A stretch of 38,254 bases of DNA from the NCBI GenBank assembly GCA_024684215.1, contig JAIKXH010000058.1, positions 1-38,254 of the forward strand, given 5' to 3'. Below, piece after piece: positions 17,256-25,568 of this stretch; position 1 is the stretch's first letter; every line of letters starts with the position of its first letter. This stretch comes from Lachnospiraceae bacterium (GTDB taxonomy: Bacteria > Bacillota > Clostridia > Lachnospirales > Lachnospiraceae). The notes below the pieces were generated by a model that searched no databases, had not been told where the DNA came from, and saw only the letters and a list, made by a program, of their open reading frames with translations. The translations under genes were made by a program, and so were the position numbers.

Positions 17256-18956
17256 ATGAAGCTTCTTAAAAACAGAGGAGCAATCCTCTTCTCAATCGTG
17301 AATTCAATATTTATCGCCTTCCAGATAGCCGGGGTAGCTTTGTCGAGAAATCCAAGGCTTGATTGGAATGCGCCATTTTGCATAATATTATTTTTTGCCT
17401 CCGTAATACCCGGGTTCGGACTCGGAATACTTGTTTCTTATCTTCTTAAAGTGAGAATCGACAAACGCCAGGAAGCTGTATTTGCGCAGTATGAAGACGG
17501 CTGGCTTATAGAAGGCTATAGGACATTGGGCGATAAAGACTCTGAGCCGCTTCCGAGTGCTTCGGTTTCGTGGCTCATTATCCTGATATCATACATACCG
17601 GGCTTTTTGGCTTATTATCCGGGTATATGTTCGTATGACGCTTATATACAGATAGAGCAGATTATGTCGGGGGCATATAACGATCACCATCCGGTGCTTC
17701 ATACGAGATTATTGGAACTGTTTTTAAAGCTCGGGGAAAGCCTTGGAAATATAAACAGCGGAATAGCTTTTTTTGTGGCTTTCCAGCTTGTATGTCTATC
17801 CGGTTCTTTTGCATATTGCATTTATCTTGCAAAAAAAATACATTGCGGAAAAATCTGGCACTGGATTCTTACCGGATTTGGAGCGCTTTTCCCGTATAAC
17901 GTATTTATGGGACTGTCGGTCACAAAGGCAGCACTTTTTACCGCGACATATTTGCCTGCTATGATGTTAATGATGTTCTTTGTCCTAAAAAAGCGTGAGG
18001 AACTAAAGCTTGATAAGGAAGATATTTTTTACATTCTCTATTTGGTTGTGGCAATAGCCTTCAGAAATAATGCAAGATATGCAGTGATTGCGGTACTGGC
18101 AGTTCTTTTTATATCCCTTATTGTGATGATAGCAAAAAGAAAGAGGGACTATCTGTTATATCTGCGAATCTTTATCACAACACTAACGGGACTTGTAATA
18201 TCCGTTTTGCTTGTTTTTGCAGTGGGCAAGCTGTGGGATGTTACACAAAAAGATCAAAGAGAGATGCTCAGCATACCGGTACAACAGCTTGCAAGGTGTA
18301 CGGTATACAATGTTCAGGATATTGACCCTGAAGAAATGGAAGTTATAGATAATTTCATACTGGATGAGGCTTGGAGAAACTATGATCCGCTTATTTCCGA
18401 CCCTGTAAAACGGCATGTAAATACATGGTTTGCGGTGAATTTCCCGAAACAAACAATCCACACATATTTGAAGCTTTTAATAGATTACCCGGACGAGTAT
18501 ATAAATGCATTTCTTGCACAAAATGCAGGTTATTTATATGTTGGCGATACATCGTGCCTTTGGGTGTACGGTAAAGAGTCAGACGGACATGGGTACGTGC
18601 AGACCGATTGGGCAGACTATATGTATGAGGTTGGGGCATATCATGACTCGATAATACCGCCTTTATACAGCCTTCTTGAAAAAATGAATTCGCAAAACAT
18701 ATTACAGAGCATACCGGTAGTCGGGCTTTTGTTCATATCAGGACATGTAATATGGGTGTTTATATATTTTGGACTTATATGCTGGTACAGGAAAAAATAT
18801 TCTGCTCTGTTACCGATAGTTATGGCGGTTATGTACATAGCAACACTACTGTTGGGGCCTACGGTTCAGCTGAGATATATATATCCGGTCTGGGTATTTT
18901 TACCGTTCCTGGCAGCAGTCATATTCAGAAAGAAACGGGATAATAAAAGGGCTTAA
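17256..18956 (+). CDS. DUF6020-type multi-pass membrane protein
   Basis: A 566-residue polytopic protein with roughly 11-12 membrane segments. The block YYPGICSYDAYIQIEQIMSG followed by DHHPVLHTRLLELF near residues 120-155 is the signature I associate with DUF6020, another GT-C-like family of unknown function in Firmicutes. The conserved Asp and the HHP motif sit in the first outer loop, where GT-C enzymes bind their polyprenyl-phosphate donor. AAGGT lies 10 nt before the ATG. A terminator follows 26 nt after the stop. With the two preceding genes it makes a cluster of three different GT-C-like proteins, suggesting surface glycan assembly (inference). Confidence 0.86.
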   Translation: MKLLKNRGAILFSIVNSIFIAFQIAGVALSRNPRLDWNAPFCIILFFASVIPGFGLGILVSYLLKVRIDKRQEAVFAQYEDGWLIEGYRTLGDKDSEPLPSASVSWLIILISYIPGFLAYYPGICSYDAYIQIEQIMSGAYNDHHPVLHTRLLELFLKLGESLGNINSGIAFFVAFQLVCLSGSFAYCIYLAKKIHCGKIWHWILTGFGALFPYNVFMGLSVTKAALFTATYLPAMMLMMFFVLKKREELKLDKEDIFYILYLVVAIAFRNNARYAVIAVLAVLFISLIVMIAKRKRDYLLYLRIFITTLTGLVISVLLVFAVGKLWDVTQKDQREMLSIPVQQLARCTVYNVQDIDPEEMEVIDNFILDEAWRNYDPLISDPVKRHVNTWFAVNFPKQTIHTYLKLLIDYPDEYINAFLAQNAGYLYVGDTSCLWVYGKESDGHGYVQTDWADYMYEVGAYHDSIIPPLYSLLEKMNSQNILQSIPVVGLLFISGHVIWVFIYFGLICWYRKKYSALLPIVMAVMYIATLLLGPTVQLRYIYPVWVFLPFLAAVIFRKKRDNKRA

Positions 18957-18981
18957 GAAAAACTAAAAATTTACCGAAATA

Positions 18982-19013
18982 AAAGATGAGTGAAACAGCT
19001 CATCTTTTTTTCT
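18982..19013 (+). terminator. Rho-independent terminator between DUF6020 and flagellar genes
   Basis: A 9-bp perfect stem AAAGATGAG/CTCATCTTT with an 8-nt loop, followed by a T-rich run. It separates the membrane-protein gene from the flagellar cluster. Only 27 nt remain before the next start codon, so the promoter for the next gene is either upstream or unrecognised. Confidence 0.88.
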
Positions 19014-19040
19014 TTTGATTTATAAAGGTGAAGGTAATAT

Positions 19041-21908
19041 ATGAAAATAAGCTTTAATCATGATATAAACAGCAACGTAAAAAGTGAAAACGTAAATATA
19101 AACAGGGAATCCGTAAAGAGCAGGAATAAAGACTCAGCCGTCAGGGTAGATATCGGAGTTCCTGTTAATTTTGCGCATCAGGAAATAGGATTGGATGCCG
19201 GCGATAAAAAGGGAATGGGTAAAACTTTAACCGACCTTAGAAATGAAGCCGGCAGTATAGATAATGACGTAAACAGAAATTACAGGGTAGTTTTATCCAA
19301 CACCATGTCAGGCGAGGACTATGCAAAAGCATGCGAGGAAGGTTTTGACCTTTACAAAACCGATCCCGAGGAAACGGTAACTATCTTAGATAGAATAAAA
19401 GCGGAAGTCGCAAAATCCGGAAATGTAATCGTGGGATACAATGATTCACTAAGCTCAGAAAAGCTTGCAAACGCACTAGGCAGCGAGACTCTTGCAAGGG
19501 GCATAGAAAACTCGTATGAAGGAGCGGACATTCCTTTTACAGATGAAAATATCACTGAGATATCCGAAGCGGTGCGCCTGGCTAAATCTCTGGAAAATCC
19601 GACTGATGAAGAAAAGGCATATCTGATCGGAAACGATCTTGAAACTTCCCTTTGGGGCTTATATTTGTCCGAAAACAGTGCAAATATAAATGCGGGATAT
19701 GGCGAGAAAAAAGGTATTGATCTGAGCTTACCTTCAAACTCTAAAATGCTTGACCAGATAAGGAAGGTCGTTAATGAAGCCGGATTTGAAGGCGAAGGCG
19801 AAAAGGTCGCAATTGAAAATGCGGGTTGGCTTTTAAATAAAGAACTTCCGATAAATGAGGATACATTGAAGAAACTGGAAGATATAAATTCCATCAAATT
19901 TCCTCTTACGGATGAGACGATAATTAATACAGTTACTACGGCAGTGCTTCAGGGGCAGAAGCCGATTGATGCTCCGATTGTTTCGGATAAGGAATCAAAG
20001 CAGTCTGTCATCTCAAAGGCCGTAGCTCTGGAGACATATTACAACAGTGACGAAGCTGCAGAAAAAATCGGACAGAGAAGATATCTTGAGGAAGTAAGGC
20101 TTTCCATGACTGCGGAGGTAAACATAAAGCTGCTTTCCAGCGACTATTATATCGACACAAAGCCTATTGAAGAATTTGTAGAAGCTCTTAAGAGCGCGGA
20201 GAGGGAGGTTGCTGTTAAGTACTTCCCCCAAAATGATGGCAATCTGGAAAAATCTGTTGAGGACTATCGCCTTTTAAACGAAACCGAAAATGCGGTAGAT
20301 GATATAAAGGCTGCACCTGTAGCAGTCCTTGGAATGTTTACTCAGAGAACTCTGCAGAGTGTGGATATTTCAGAATTTAGGTCAGAGGGACAGAGATTAA
20401 CGCTTGATTATGCCAAGGCCGGTGAGAGCTACGAAGCCCTGATGACCGCGCCCAGAGCCGATCTTGGAGACAATATAAAGAAAGCCTTTGCAAACGTATC
20501 CGGACTTGTAAAAGAACTCGGAATAGAAGAGACAGAAGATAATCTAAGAGCGGTAAGAATCCTTGGCTATAACAGCATGGAAATCAATCAGGACAATATT
20601 TCCAAAGTCAGTGCGGCGGATAATGTTGTCAGAAATATCATCGAAAAAATGACTCCGAAGTCTGTAATCGGAATGATAAGGGACGGTATAAATCCTTTGG
20701 AGACGAGCTTTTCAGAACTCAGCACTTACCTAGATACTCAGCAGACCGGCGGGTATGAGATGAGTGCCAAGTCATACAGCGAGTTTCTATACGGACTCGA
20801 GATGCAGGATGATATTACTCCTGAAGAGAGAGAATCTTATATAGGCATATACAGACTTATACATCAGATTGAAAAAAATGATGATGCGGCAGTGGGAACA
20901 GTGCTAAATGCACAGGAGAGCCTGGGATTTAACAATCTGCTTTCAGCTGCGAGGACCAGGAGAATTAAGGGAATAGATATAAGGCTTGATGAGAATTTTG
21001 GCAGGACATCGGATCTGATAAAAACAGCAGCCACCATTACGGAGCAGATTTCTTCTGCATTCAGCGCTCAGCGAATGGCAAATGAGGCAGAAGAGCTCAG
21101 AAGTGCCTCAAAAGTGGACCCTGAGGCTGCGAACATTTTAAGAAACAGCGATGCTTCTGTAAATGCAGAGAATCTTATAGCCATCAATAACCTTTTATCC
21201 TCTGACAGCAATCTTTACGAAGAGCTCTCTAAATACGAAAAAGGAGCCAAAAAGGTTAAAGATACCGCAGCTTCTATTTTTGAAAAAATGTCACAGGGAA
21301 ATTTCGACGAAGATTATGAAAGCGCTGTATCGGAGCTTGAGGAAAGCGCCGAAGAGCTCACAACAGATGCGAAGGGTTATATCGATGTAAAAGCACTTCA
21401 ATCGGCGCACAGGCAAATGGGATTGTCTGTATCTATAGCGCACACAAATGATGCTTTGACGGACAGGGATTATATTATACCCATGGAGATGGGCGATGAT
21501 ATTTTGAAGGTGCGCTTGTCTTTCAGGTCGTCGGGTGATGATGCAAATGTAAGGATTACAACAAAGATTGGCGAAGAAGATATAGAGGCGTTTTTCGAAT
21601 TATCCGGAGAAAATTTGGAAGGATATATCGTTCAAAACGATAAGAACTCTCTTAAGAATTTGCAGATTACTGCCGATATATTTGATGAATCTCTTAAAAC
21701 AGATGCTCTTCTTGAAAACATTTCCATAGGAGAGACACCTGTGATAAGCAAAGAGAGCGGAAATAAAAAATCCGCGTTTAAAGATAAAAATCTAAGCAAA
21801 GGCAAGGATGCCGGTGCTGTTAATTCAGATGGATCTGAAAGAAGAATCTTACTGCAGGTGACTAAACTTTTCCTGCAGTCTGTTGAAAGGAGCCATCATG
21901 AGAATTAA
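19041..21908 (+). CDS. DUF6240 flagellar-locus protein with FliK-like C-terminus
   Basis: A 955-residue soluble, acidic, largely helical protein without signal peptide or membrane segment. Its position directly before flagellin and its overall build match DUF6240, a family I associate with flagellar loci of Clostridia. Near residues 800-905 there is a beta-rich segment (DYIIPMEMGDDILKVRLSFR, then ANVRITTKIG and GYIVQND) that resembles the hook-length-control C-terminal domain of FliK, which contacts the export switch FlhB. The last ~40 residues are basic and disordered. The gene overlaps flagellin by 11 nt. AAGGTGAAGGT lies upstream of the ATG. A role as hook-length ruler or flagellin-export accessory is inference from the C-terminal resemblance. 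Confidence 0.8.
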   Translation: MKISFNHDINSNVKSENVNINRESVKSRNKDSAVRVDIGVPVNFAHQEIGLDAGDKKGMGKTLTDLRNEAGSIDNDVNRNYRVVLSNTMSGEDYAKACEEGFDLYKTDPEETVTILDRIKAEVAKSGNVIVGYNDSLSSEKLANALGSETLARGIENSYEGADIPFTDENITEISEAVRLAKSLENPTDEEKAYLIGNDLETSLWGLYLSENSANINAGYGEKKGIDLSLPSNSKMLDQIRKVVNEAGFEGEGEKVAIENAGWLLNKELPINEDTLKKLEDINSIKFPLTDETIINTVTTAVLQGQKPIDAPIVSDKESKQSVISKAVALETYYNSDEAAEKIGQRRYLEEVRLSMTAEVNIKLLSSDYYIDTKPIEEFVEALKSAEREVAVKYFPQNDGNLEKSVEDYRLLNETENAVDDIKAAPVAVLGMFTQRTLQSVDISEFRSEGQRLTLDYAKAGESYEALMTAPRADLGDNIKKAFANVSGLVKELGIEETEDNLRAVRILGYNSMEINQDNISKVSAADNVVRNIIEKMTPKSVIGMIRDGINPLETSFSELSTYLDTQQTGGYEMSAKSYSEFLYGLEMQDDITPEERESYIGIYRLIHQIEKNDDAAVGTVLNAQESLGFNNLLSAARTRRIKGIDIRLDENFGRTSDLIKTAATITEQISSAFSAQRMANEAEELRSASKVDPEAANILRNSDASVNAENLIAINNLLSSDSNLYEELSKYEKGAKKVKDTAASIFEKMSQGNFDEDYESAVSELEESAEELTTDAKGYIDVKALQSAHRQMGLSVSIAHTNDALTDRDYIIPMEMGDDILKVRLSFRSSGDDANVRITTKIGEEDIEAFFELSGENLEGYIVQNDKNSLKNLQITADIFDESLKTDALLENISIGETPVISKESGNKKSAFKDKNLSKGKDAGAVNSDGSERRILLQVTKLFLQSVERSHHEN
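21851..21879 (+). promoter_or_regulatory. Inverted repeat just upstream of the flagellin ribosome binding site
   Basis: Perfect 8-bp inverted repeat ACTGCAGG/CCTGCAGT with a 13-nt loop, inside the last codons of the DUF6240 gene and 7 nt before the flagellin AAGGAG (21887-21892). There is no T-run, so it is not a terminator. It could shape flagellin mRNA stability or translation (inference). Confidence 0.5.
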
Positions 21909-23091
21909 CTATAATGTATCCGCAATGCTTGCGAATAATACTCTGACAAACAGCGATAATGCGCTTTCAAAATCTATTCAGAGACTTTCATCCGGACTAA
22001 AAATTAATTATGCTAAGGATAACCCTGCGGGTCTGGCCATGGCGAAAAGAATGAACGGCCAGATTGCGGGTACCGGTATTGCAAAACAAAACTCGAACGA
22101 CGGTATCTCGGTAATTGAAACCGCTGACGGAGCAATGTCCGAGATTCATGATATGCTTCATCGTATGACCGAGCTTGCCACCAAAGCTGCAAATGGTGTA
22201 AACACTGAAGACGATCGACGTATAATTCAGTTAGAGATTGATGAACTGAAAAAGGAAGTTCAGAGAATTTCAAAGGCTACTCAGTTTAACGGACAAAACC
22301 TTCTTGACGGAACCTTTGATTACAAGGGATACAGCAGCGTACAGACTACTGTTACGCCGGTACCTGCACCTGAGGTCAGAGTAAGTACAATAAATTCGGA
22401 GGTTGATCCCGGAAAATACAGCATTACTTCTCTTTCATGGGCAGCAAGTACTGACGGATCGGGAAAAATAGATGTAACTGCATTTACAATGACTGTCGGA
22501 GAAGGCGCTAATGCGGTAAATAAGACTATGAGCGACTATAATATCAGTATGGTAGATAACTATGTGACCCTTACTGATGAAACCGGATTTGAGATGACTC
22601 TTGAAATCCAGGAAGATTTAGTATTCTCCGACCCTACTACAAATTTACCGGTAAGCGGTTCTATCGGCCAGACAGTTGATATTACATGCACCAATATCGG
22701 CCCTATGAGATTGCAGTCCGGCTCAAATGAGGGACACATCATTGCGGTAGAAATACCTGCTTTGTCGCTTGGAAATCTAGGCATATCAAGACTTGATGTA
22801 ACCACCGAGCAGAGTGCATCCTATGCGATAGAGAGACTTAAGGGGGCCAACCAGTTTGTCAGCAGCGTCAGAGGTAAGCTTGGAGCATATCAGAACAGAC
22901 TTGAGTCGGCAGTAGATAATCTCGGAGTTGTAGAGGAAAATATGACCAGCGCATATTCAAGAATGATGGATGTTGATATGGCAGAAGAAATGACTGCATA
23001 CAGCACTCATAATGTAATCGTTCAGGCCGGAACCAGCGTGCTTGCTCAGGCAAATGAGCGCCCTTCCATGGTTTTGCAGCTTTTGCAGTAA
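21898..23091 (+). CDS. fliC: Flagellin
   Basis: Structural filament protein, 397 aa, exported through the flagellar type III apparatus. The N-terminal D0/D1 region starts MRINYNVSAMLAN and contains LSSGLKIN..KDNPAGLAMA. The C-terminal D1/D0 helices end AQANERPSMVLQLLQ. The central variable domain (about residues 150-290) is beta-rich and has no resemblance I recognise. The ATG at 21898 is preceded by AAGGAG 5 nt away and matches the flagellin N-terminus exactly; an upstream in-frame TTG at 21883 is not plausible. It is translationally coupled to the DUF6240 gene by an 11-nt overlap and followed by fliS. Confidence 0.97.
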   Translation: MRINYNVSAMLANNTLTNSDNALSKSIQRLSSGLKINYAKDNPAGLAMAKRMNGQIAGTGIAKQNSNDGISVIETADGAMSEIHDMLHRMTELATKAANGVNTEDDRRIIQLEIDELKKEVQRISKATQFNGQNLLDGTFDYKGYSSVQTTVTPVPAPEVRVSTINSEVDPGKYSITSLSWAASTDGSGKIDVTAFTMTVGEGANAVNKTMSDYNISMVDNYVTLTDETGFEMTLEIQEDLVFSDPTTNLPVSGSIGQTVDITCTNIGPMRLQSGSNEGHIIAVEIPALSLGNLGISRLDVTTEQSASYAIERLKGANQFVSSVRGKLGAYQNRLESAVDNLGVVEENMTSAYSRMMDVDMAEEMTAYSTHNVIVQAGTSVLAQANERPSMVLQLLQ

Positions 23092-23118
23092 TATTTTTTG
23101 AAAGCGTCGAGGAAATTA

Positions 23119-23592
23119 ATGGATAGTGAAAAGAAACAGGAATATACCAGGCGGGTTTCTCAGGCAAACTCTACTGAACTGGTAATAATAATCTACGACA
23201 TAGCATTAGATTATATAAAAGAGGCAAAAGATGCTTTAAAAAAGGGCTGCTTCGATGATTTTGAAAGCGATATTCCTTTGATTCAGGGCTGCATATACGA
23301 GCTTTTGGAAAGTTTGCATCCTGAATACGAACTTGCCGGGAATTTGCGTAAGCTTTACGGATTTTGCCTAAGACAGATCAGTATCAGCGCCAGTTCCAGA
23401 AAGCCCGAGGGACTTTTTGAGACAGAAAAAGTTCTAAAACCTTTAAGAGATGCTTATGAGCAGATTAAGGGCGAAAACAAAAACGGCCCCGTGATGGGAA
23501 ATTCGCAAACCGTCTTTGCCGGACTTACATACGGAAAGGAAGAGCTTATCGAAAGCTTAAGTACCACTCCCAACAGAGGATATCTGGTCTAA
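23119..23592 (+). CDS. fliS: Flagellin-specific chaperone FliS
   Basis: Small helical cytoplasmic chaperone that binds the flagellin C-terminus and prevents premature polymerisation. The sequence YTRRVSQANSTELVIIIYDIAL near residues 9-30 matches the FliS start (Y-x-x-x-x-V-x-x-A-S-P-E-E-L-V-x-x-L-Y-D). Length 157 aa is a little longer than the usual ~130. The ATG at 23119 follows GAGGA at 23109-23113. The open frame begins earlier at a TTG (23098) with no suitable site. It lies 27 nt after flagellin, the classical partner position. Confidence 0.9.
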   Translation: MDSEKKQEYTRRVSQANSTELVIIIYDIALDYIKEAKDALKKGCFDDFESDIPLIQGCIYELLESLHPEYELAGNLRKLYGFCLRQISISASSRKPEGLFETEKVLKPLRDAYEQIKGENKNGPVMGNSQTVFAGLTYGKEELIESLSTTPNRGYLV

Positions 23593-23730
23593 AACTTTTT
23601 TGATTTTATGATTAAGATTTGGTGATGGATGGATATAAAGTCATAAGTTTTTCAAGAAATTTTTGAGAGTATATTATTAATAGGTTAAAACTTTAACAAT
23701 CTAATATCGATTTATGCATTTTCACAAGAG
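23593..23730. other. AT-rich spacer between fliS and its terminator
   Basis: No gene, RNA or convincing promoter is visible. The stretch is AT-rich with one imperfect inverted repeat around 23650-23668 (TTTTTCAAGAAA/TTTTTGAG) that could be an inefficient hairpin. Confidence 0.5.
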
Positions 23731-23768
23731 CCGCAACTCCTTATAAAATAAGGGATTGCGGTTTTTTT
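23731..23768 (+). terminator. Rho-independent terminator after the flagellar cluster
   Basis: A 13-position stem CCGCAACTCCTTA/TAAGGGATTGCGG with one mismatch and one G-T pair, a short AT loop and seven T. It separates the flagellar transcript from the pilus operon. Confidence 0.88.
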
Positions 23769-23832
23769 GATTTTGCATAAAAAGCCGGATATACAAAATT
23801 GTTATGGAAAATGACGGTTTTTAAAAAACCTA

Positions 23833-23861
23833 TTGCACTTTAAAAAAACCGAGATTATAAT
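23833..23861 (+). promoter_or_regulatory. Sigma-A-type promoter of the Tad pilus operon
   Basis: TTGCAC at 23833-23838 and a perfect TATAAT at 23856-23861, spaced by exactly 17 nt. Transcription would start near 23868, giving a ~148-nt untranslated leader before the first pilus gene. Confidence 0.8.
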
Positions 23862-23867
23862 CACCAT

Positions 23868-24003
23868 TAAATTCAAACAGGCAGTGCAGAGAGCTGCGAT
23901 TCAAAATATCCTGTCTGTTTTAAAATTCTAATTTGGCGGCCTATCGCTGCCGTAATCACCAAAGCTGGTGGATTAAAATTAATATCAATAAATAATTTAT
24001 CTA
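23868..24003 (+). ncRNA. Structured 5' leader of the Tad operon, candidate cis-regulatory RNA
   Basis: Three stems in series. Stem 1: 23875-23884 pairs with 23911-23920 (10 bp, one G-U) and encloses a nested hairpin GCAG-AGAG-CTGC (23886-23897) plus a 13-nt unpaired strand. Stem 2: GGCGGC (23935-23940) pairs with GCTGCC (23946-23951), loop CTATC. Stem 3: 23953-23960 pairs with 23967-23975 (8 bp, one bulged G), loop AAAGCT. None is followed by a T-run, so they are not terminators. I compared them by eye with the c-di-GMP, cobalamin, TPP, SAM, purine and preQ1 types and recognised none. The GGGGGTGGAG ribosome binding site lies about 28 nt after stem 3. Confidence 0.5.
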
Positions 24004-24015
24004 CGGGGGTGGAGT

Positions 24016-24540
24016 ATGTTATTTTTGTGCCCATTTTTAGGGCTGGCGTGTGTATGGGATATCACGCTTAGAAAGATTCCGAACATTTTACAGGGGATTT
24101 TGTTCGGATTGGGAATTGTCTATTTTTATCTTATCGATTCATGGGGCGGGGTCTTAAGATTTCTGAGTACAGTCATAATTGTCGTAGTAGTTTTCTGCAT
24201 TTTTTTCAAATTGGGAATGATAGGAGGCGGTGATGTAAAGCTGCTTGGCATATCAAGTGCTTTTTTCACTCCAAAAGAAGCGGTAGTATATCTGTTTTTT
24301 ACATTTGCTGTTGCCGGGGCAATAGGCCTTATCAAGCTTATCGCAAGAAAAGATTTAATAAAAAGACTGATCTATTTAAAGGACTATCTTGAAAATGCAA
24401 TAAGCGGCGTAAAAACGCAGGGTAAGAATTATCGTCCCAGACTTTATCTGGAAAAAAGAGAGGAGAAAATAAGCGCCGGAGTGGCCATGAGTCTACCGAT
24501 GATGGTCAGTGCTTTATTGCATGTGGCAGGCGTCTACTAA
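24016..24540 (+). CDS. Prepilin peptidase, A24 family (CpaA/TadV-like)
   Basis: Membrane aspartyl protease that trims the leader peptide of Flp pilin and pseudopilins. The two catalytic aspartates are visible: Asp15 in WDITLRKIPN and Asp73 in the GGGDVKLL motif. The 174-residue protein has 4-5 membrane segments and lacks the N-methyltransferase domain of larger PilD enzymes, as expected for Tad-type peptidases. GGGGGTGGAG precedes the ATG. It is the first gene after the pilus promoter and leader. A second, divergent peptidase lies at 31857-32309. Confidence 0.92.
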   Translation: MLFLCPFLGLACVWDITLRKIPNILQGILFGLGIVYFYLIDSWGGVLRFLSTVIIVVVVFCIFFKLGMIGGGDVKLLGISSAFFTPKEAVVYLFFTFAVAGAIGLIKLIARKDLIKRLIYLKDYLENAISGVKTQGKNYRPRLYLEKREEKISAGVAMSLPMMVSALLHVAGVY

Positions 24541-24544
24541 GGAC

Positions 24545-25552
24545 ATGAAAAATAAAAAACCACTATTTGTTTTATACGACGAAGAGGAAGAATACACACT
24601 TTTAATGTCAGACTATTTAAAGGATTATCCCGGAATGCCGTGGAAAATTCATGCATACACTAAAGAGAAGGACTTGATGGATTTTGAGATCGGAAGCGAT
24701 ATCTCGATGATGGTTGTTTCCGAAGGGTCTTATTGCGAGAGCTTAAAGGAGCTGGATGCGGACAAAGTAATAATCCTCAATGAGTCCGGTTATAAAAGAG
24801 ATGACGATTTGGAGTCGGTAGATAAATACCAGGCCGCGGAAGCGGTGCTGCAGATACTTTTACAGGAATATCTGGAGATAGCGGGAGAGCAGCCCGGCAA
24901 GATAAATGCCTCAAATAAAACAAAATTTATCGGTGTGTACTCTCCTGTAAAGAGATGTATGCAAACGACTTTTGCCATGACAATGAGCGAAATACTCTCC
25001 GAGAAAAAGAGTACGCTTTACCTCAATTTTGAAAACTACGCCGGCGTAGCACAGCTTCTCGCAGGAGAGGGCGAAAGAGATCTATCTGACCTGGTCTATT
25101 TTATGAATGTTGAAAACGAAAAATTCAAGCTGCACTTGCAGACTACGGTTAAACAGATTGGGGAGATGTCGTTTGTTCCGCCTATGAAGTATGGAATGAA
25201 TCTTTTGTCCGTGACCGAGGGAGAATGGCTGGCGCTCTTATCAAAAATAAGCGAGTCGGGGCTCTTTGAATATGTGGTTATGGATTTAACCGATTCGCTT
25301 CAGGGACTTCCGGAGATACTCAGAATCTGCAGCCGGGTATATACGGTAAGTCGTGATGACTCGTATGCAAAAGTAAAAATGCTACAGTATGAAAACCTCT
25401 TATCCGCATACGATTACAGGGATATATTGGAAAAAACCGAGAGATTTGTTTTCCCTAAATTTCACTATATTCCCGCAAATCCGGATGAATATGGACGCGG
25501 AGAAATAGCAGATTTTGTAAGAAATAAGATGTATGAGACCGGAGTTTGCTAG
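24545..25552 (+). CDS. tadZ: TadZ/CpaE-like protein with degenerate P-loop
   Basis: About 335 residues. The N-terminal ~110 residues look like a receiver-type fold (PLFVLYDEEEEYT start, then VIILNESG). The remainder resembles a MinD/ParA ATPase, as in TadZ/CpaE, which places the pilus machine in the cell. At the P-loop position, however, the sequence reads VYSPVKRCMQTTFA instead of KGGxGKT, so ATP hydrolysis is doubtful. Such degenerate TadZ proteins are known. AAGGA overlaps the stop of the peptidase gene but lies very near the chosen ATG (24545); an in-frame ATG at 24521 is the alternative. The gene precedes tadA, the usual order. Confidence 0.82.
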   Translation: MKNKKPLFVLYDEEEEYTLLMSDYLKDYPGMPWKIHAYTKEKDLMDFEIGSDISMMVVSEGSYCESLKELDADKVIILNESGYKRDDDLESVDKYQAAEAVLQILLQEYLEIAGEQPGKINASNKTKFIGVYSPVKRCMQTTFAMTMSEILSEKKSTLYLNFENYAGVAQLLAGEGERDLSDLVYFMNVENEKFKLHLQTTVKQIGEMSFVPPMKYGMNLLSVTEGEWLALLSKISESGLFEYVVMDLTDSLQGLPEILRICSRVYTVSRDDSYAKVKMLQYENLLSAYDYRDILEKTERFVFPKFHYIPANPDEYGRGEIADFVRNKMYETGVC

Positions 25553-25568
25553 ATAAGGAACGGCTTTA

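Noticed and set aside
21790-21820. A flagellar sigma-28-like promoter (CTAA ... GCCGGTG) upstream of flagellin
   Set aside because: The spacing and the -10 part (GCCGGTGC against GCCGATAA) do not fit well and it lies in coding sequence; no other sigma-28 site was convincing.
23868-24003. A c-di-GMP (GEMM-I or class II) riboswitch before the pilus genes
   Set aside because: The conserved cores of both classes are not visible; the region has stems, but not the expected tetraloop/receptor sequences.
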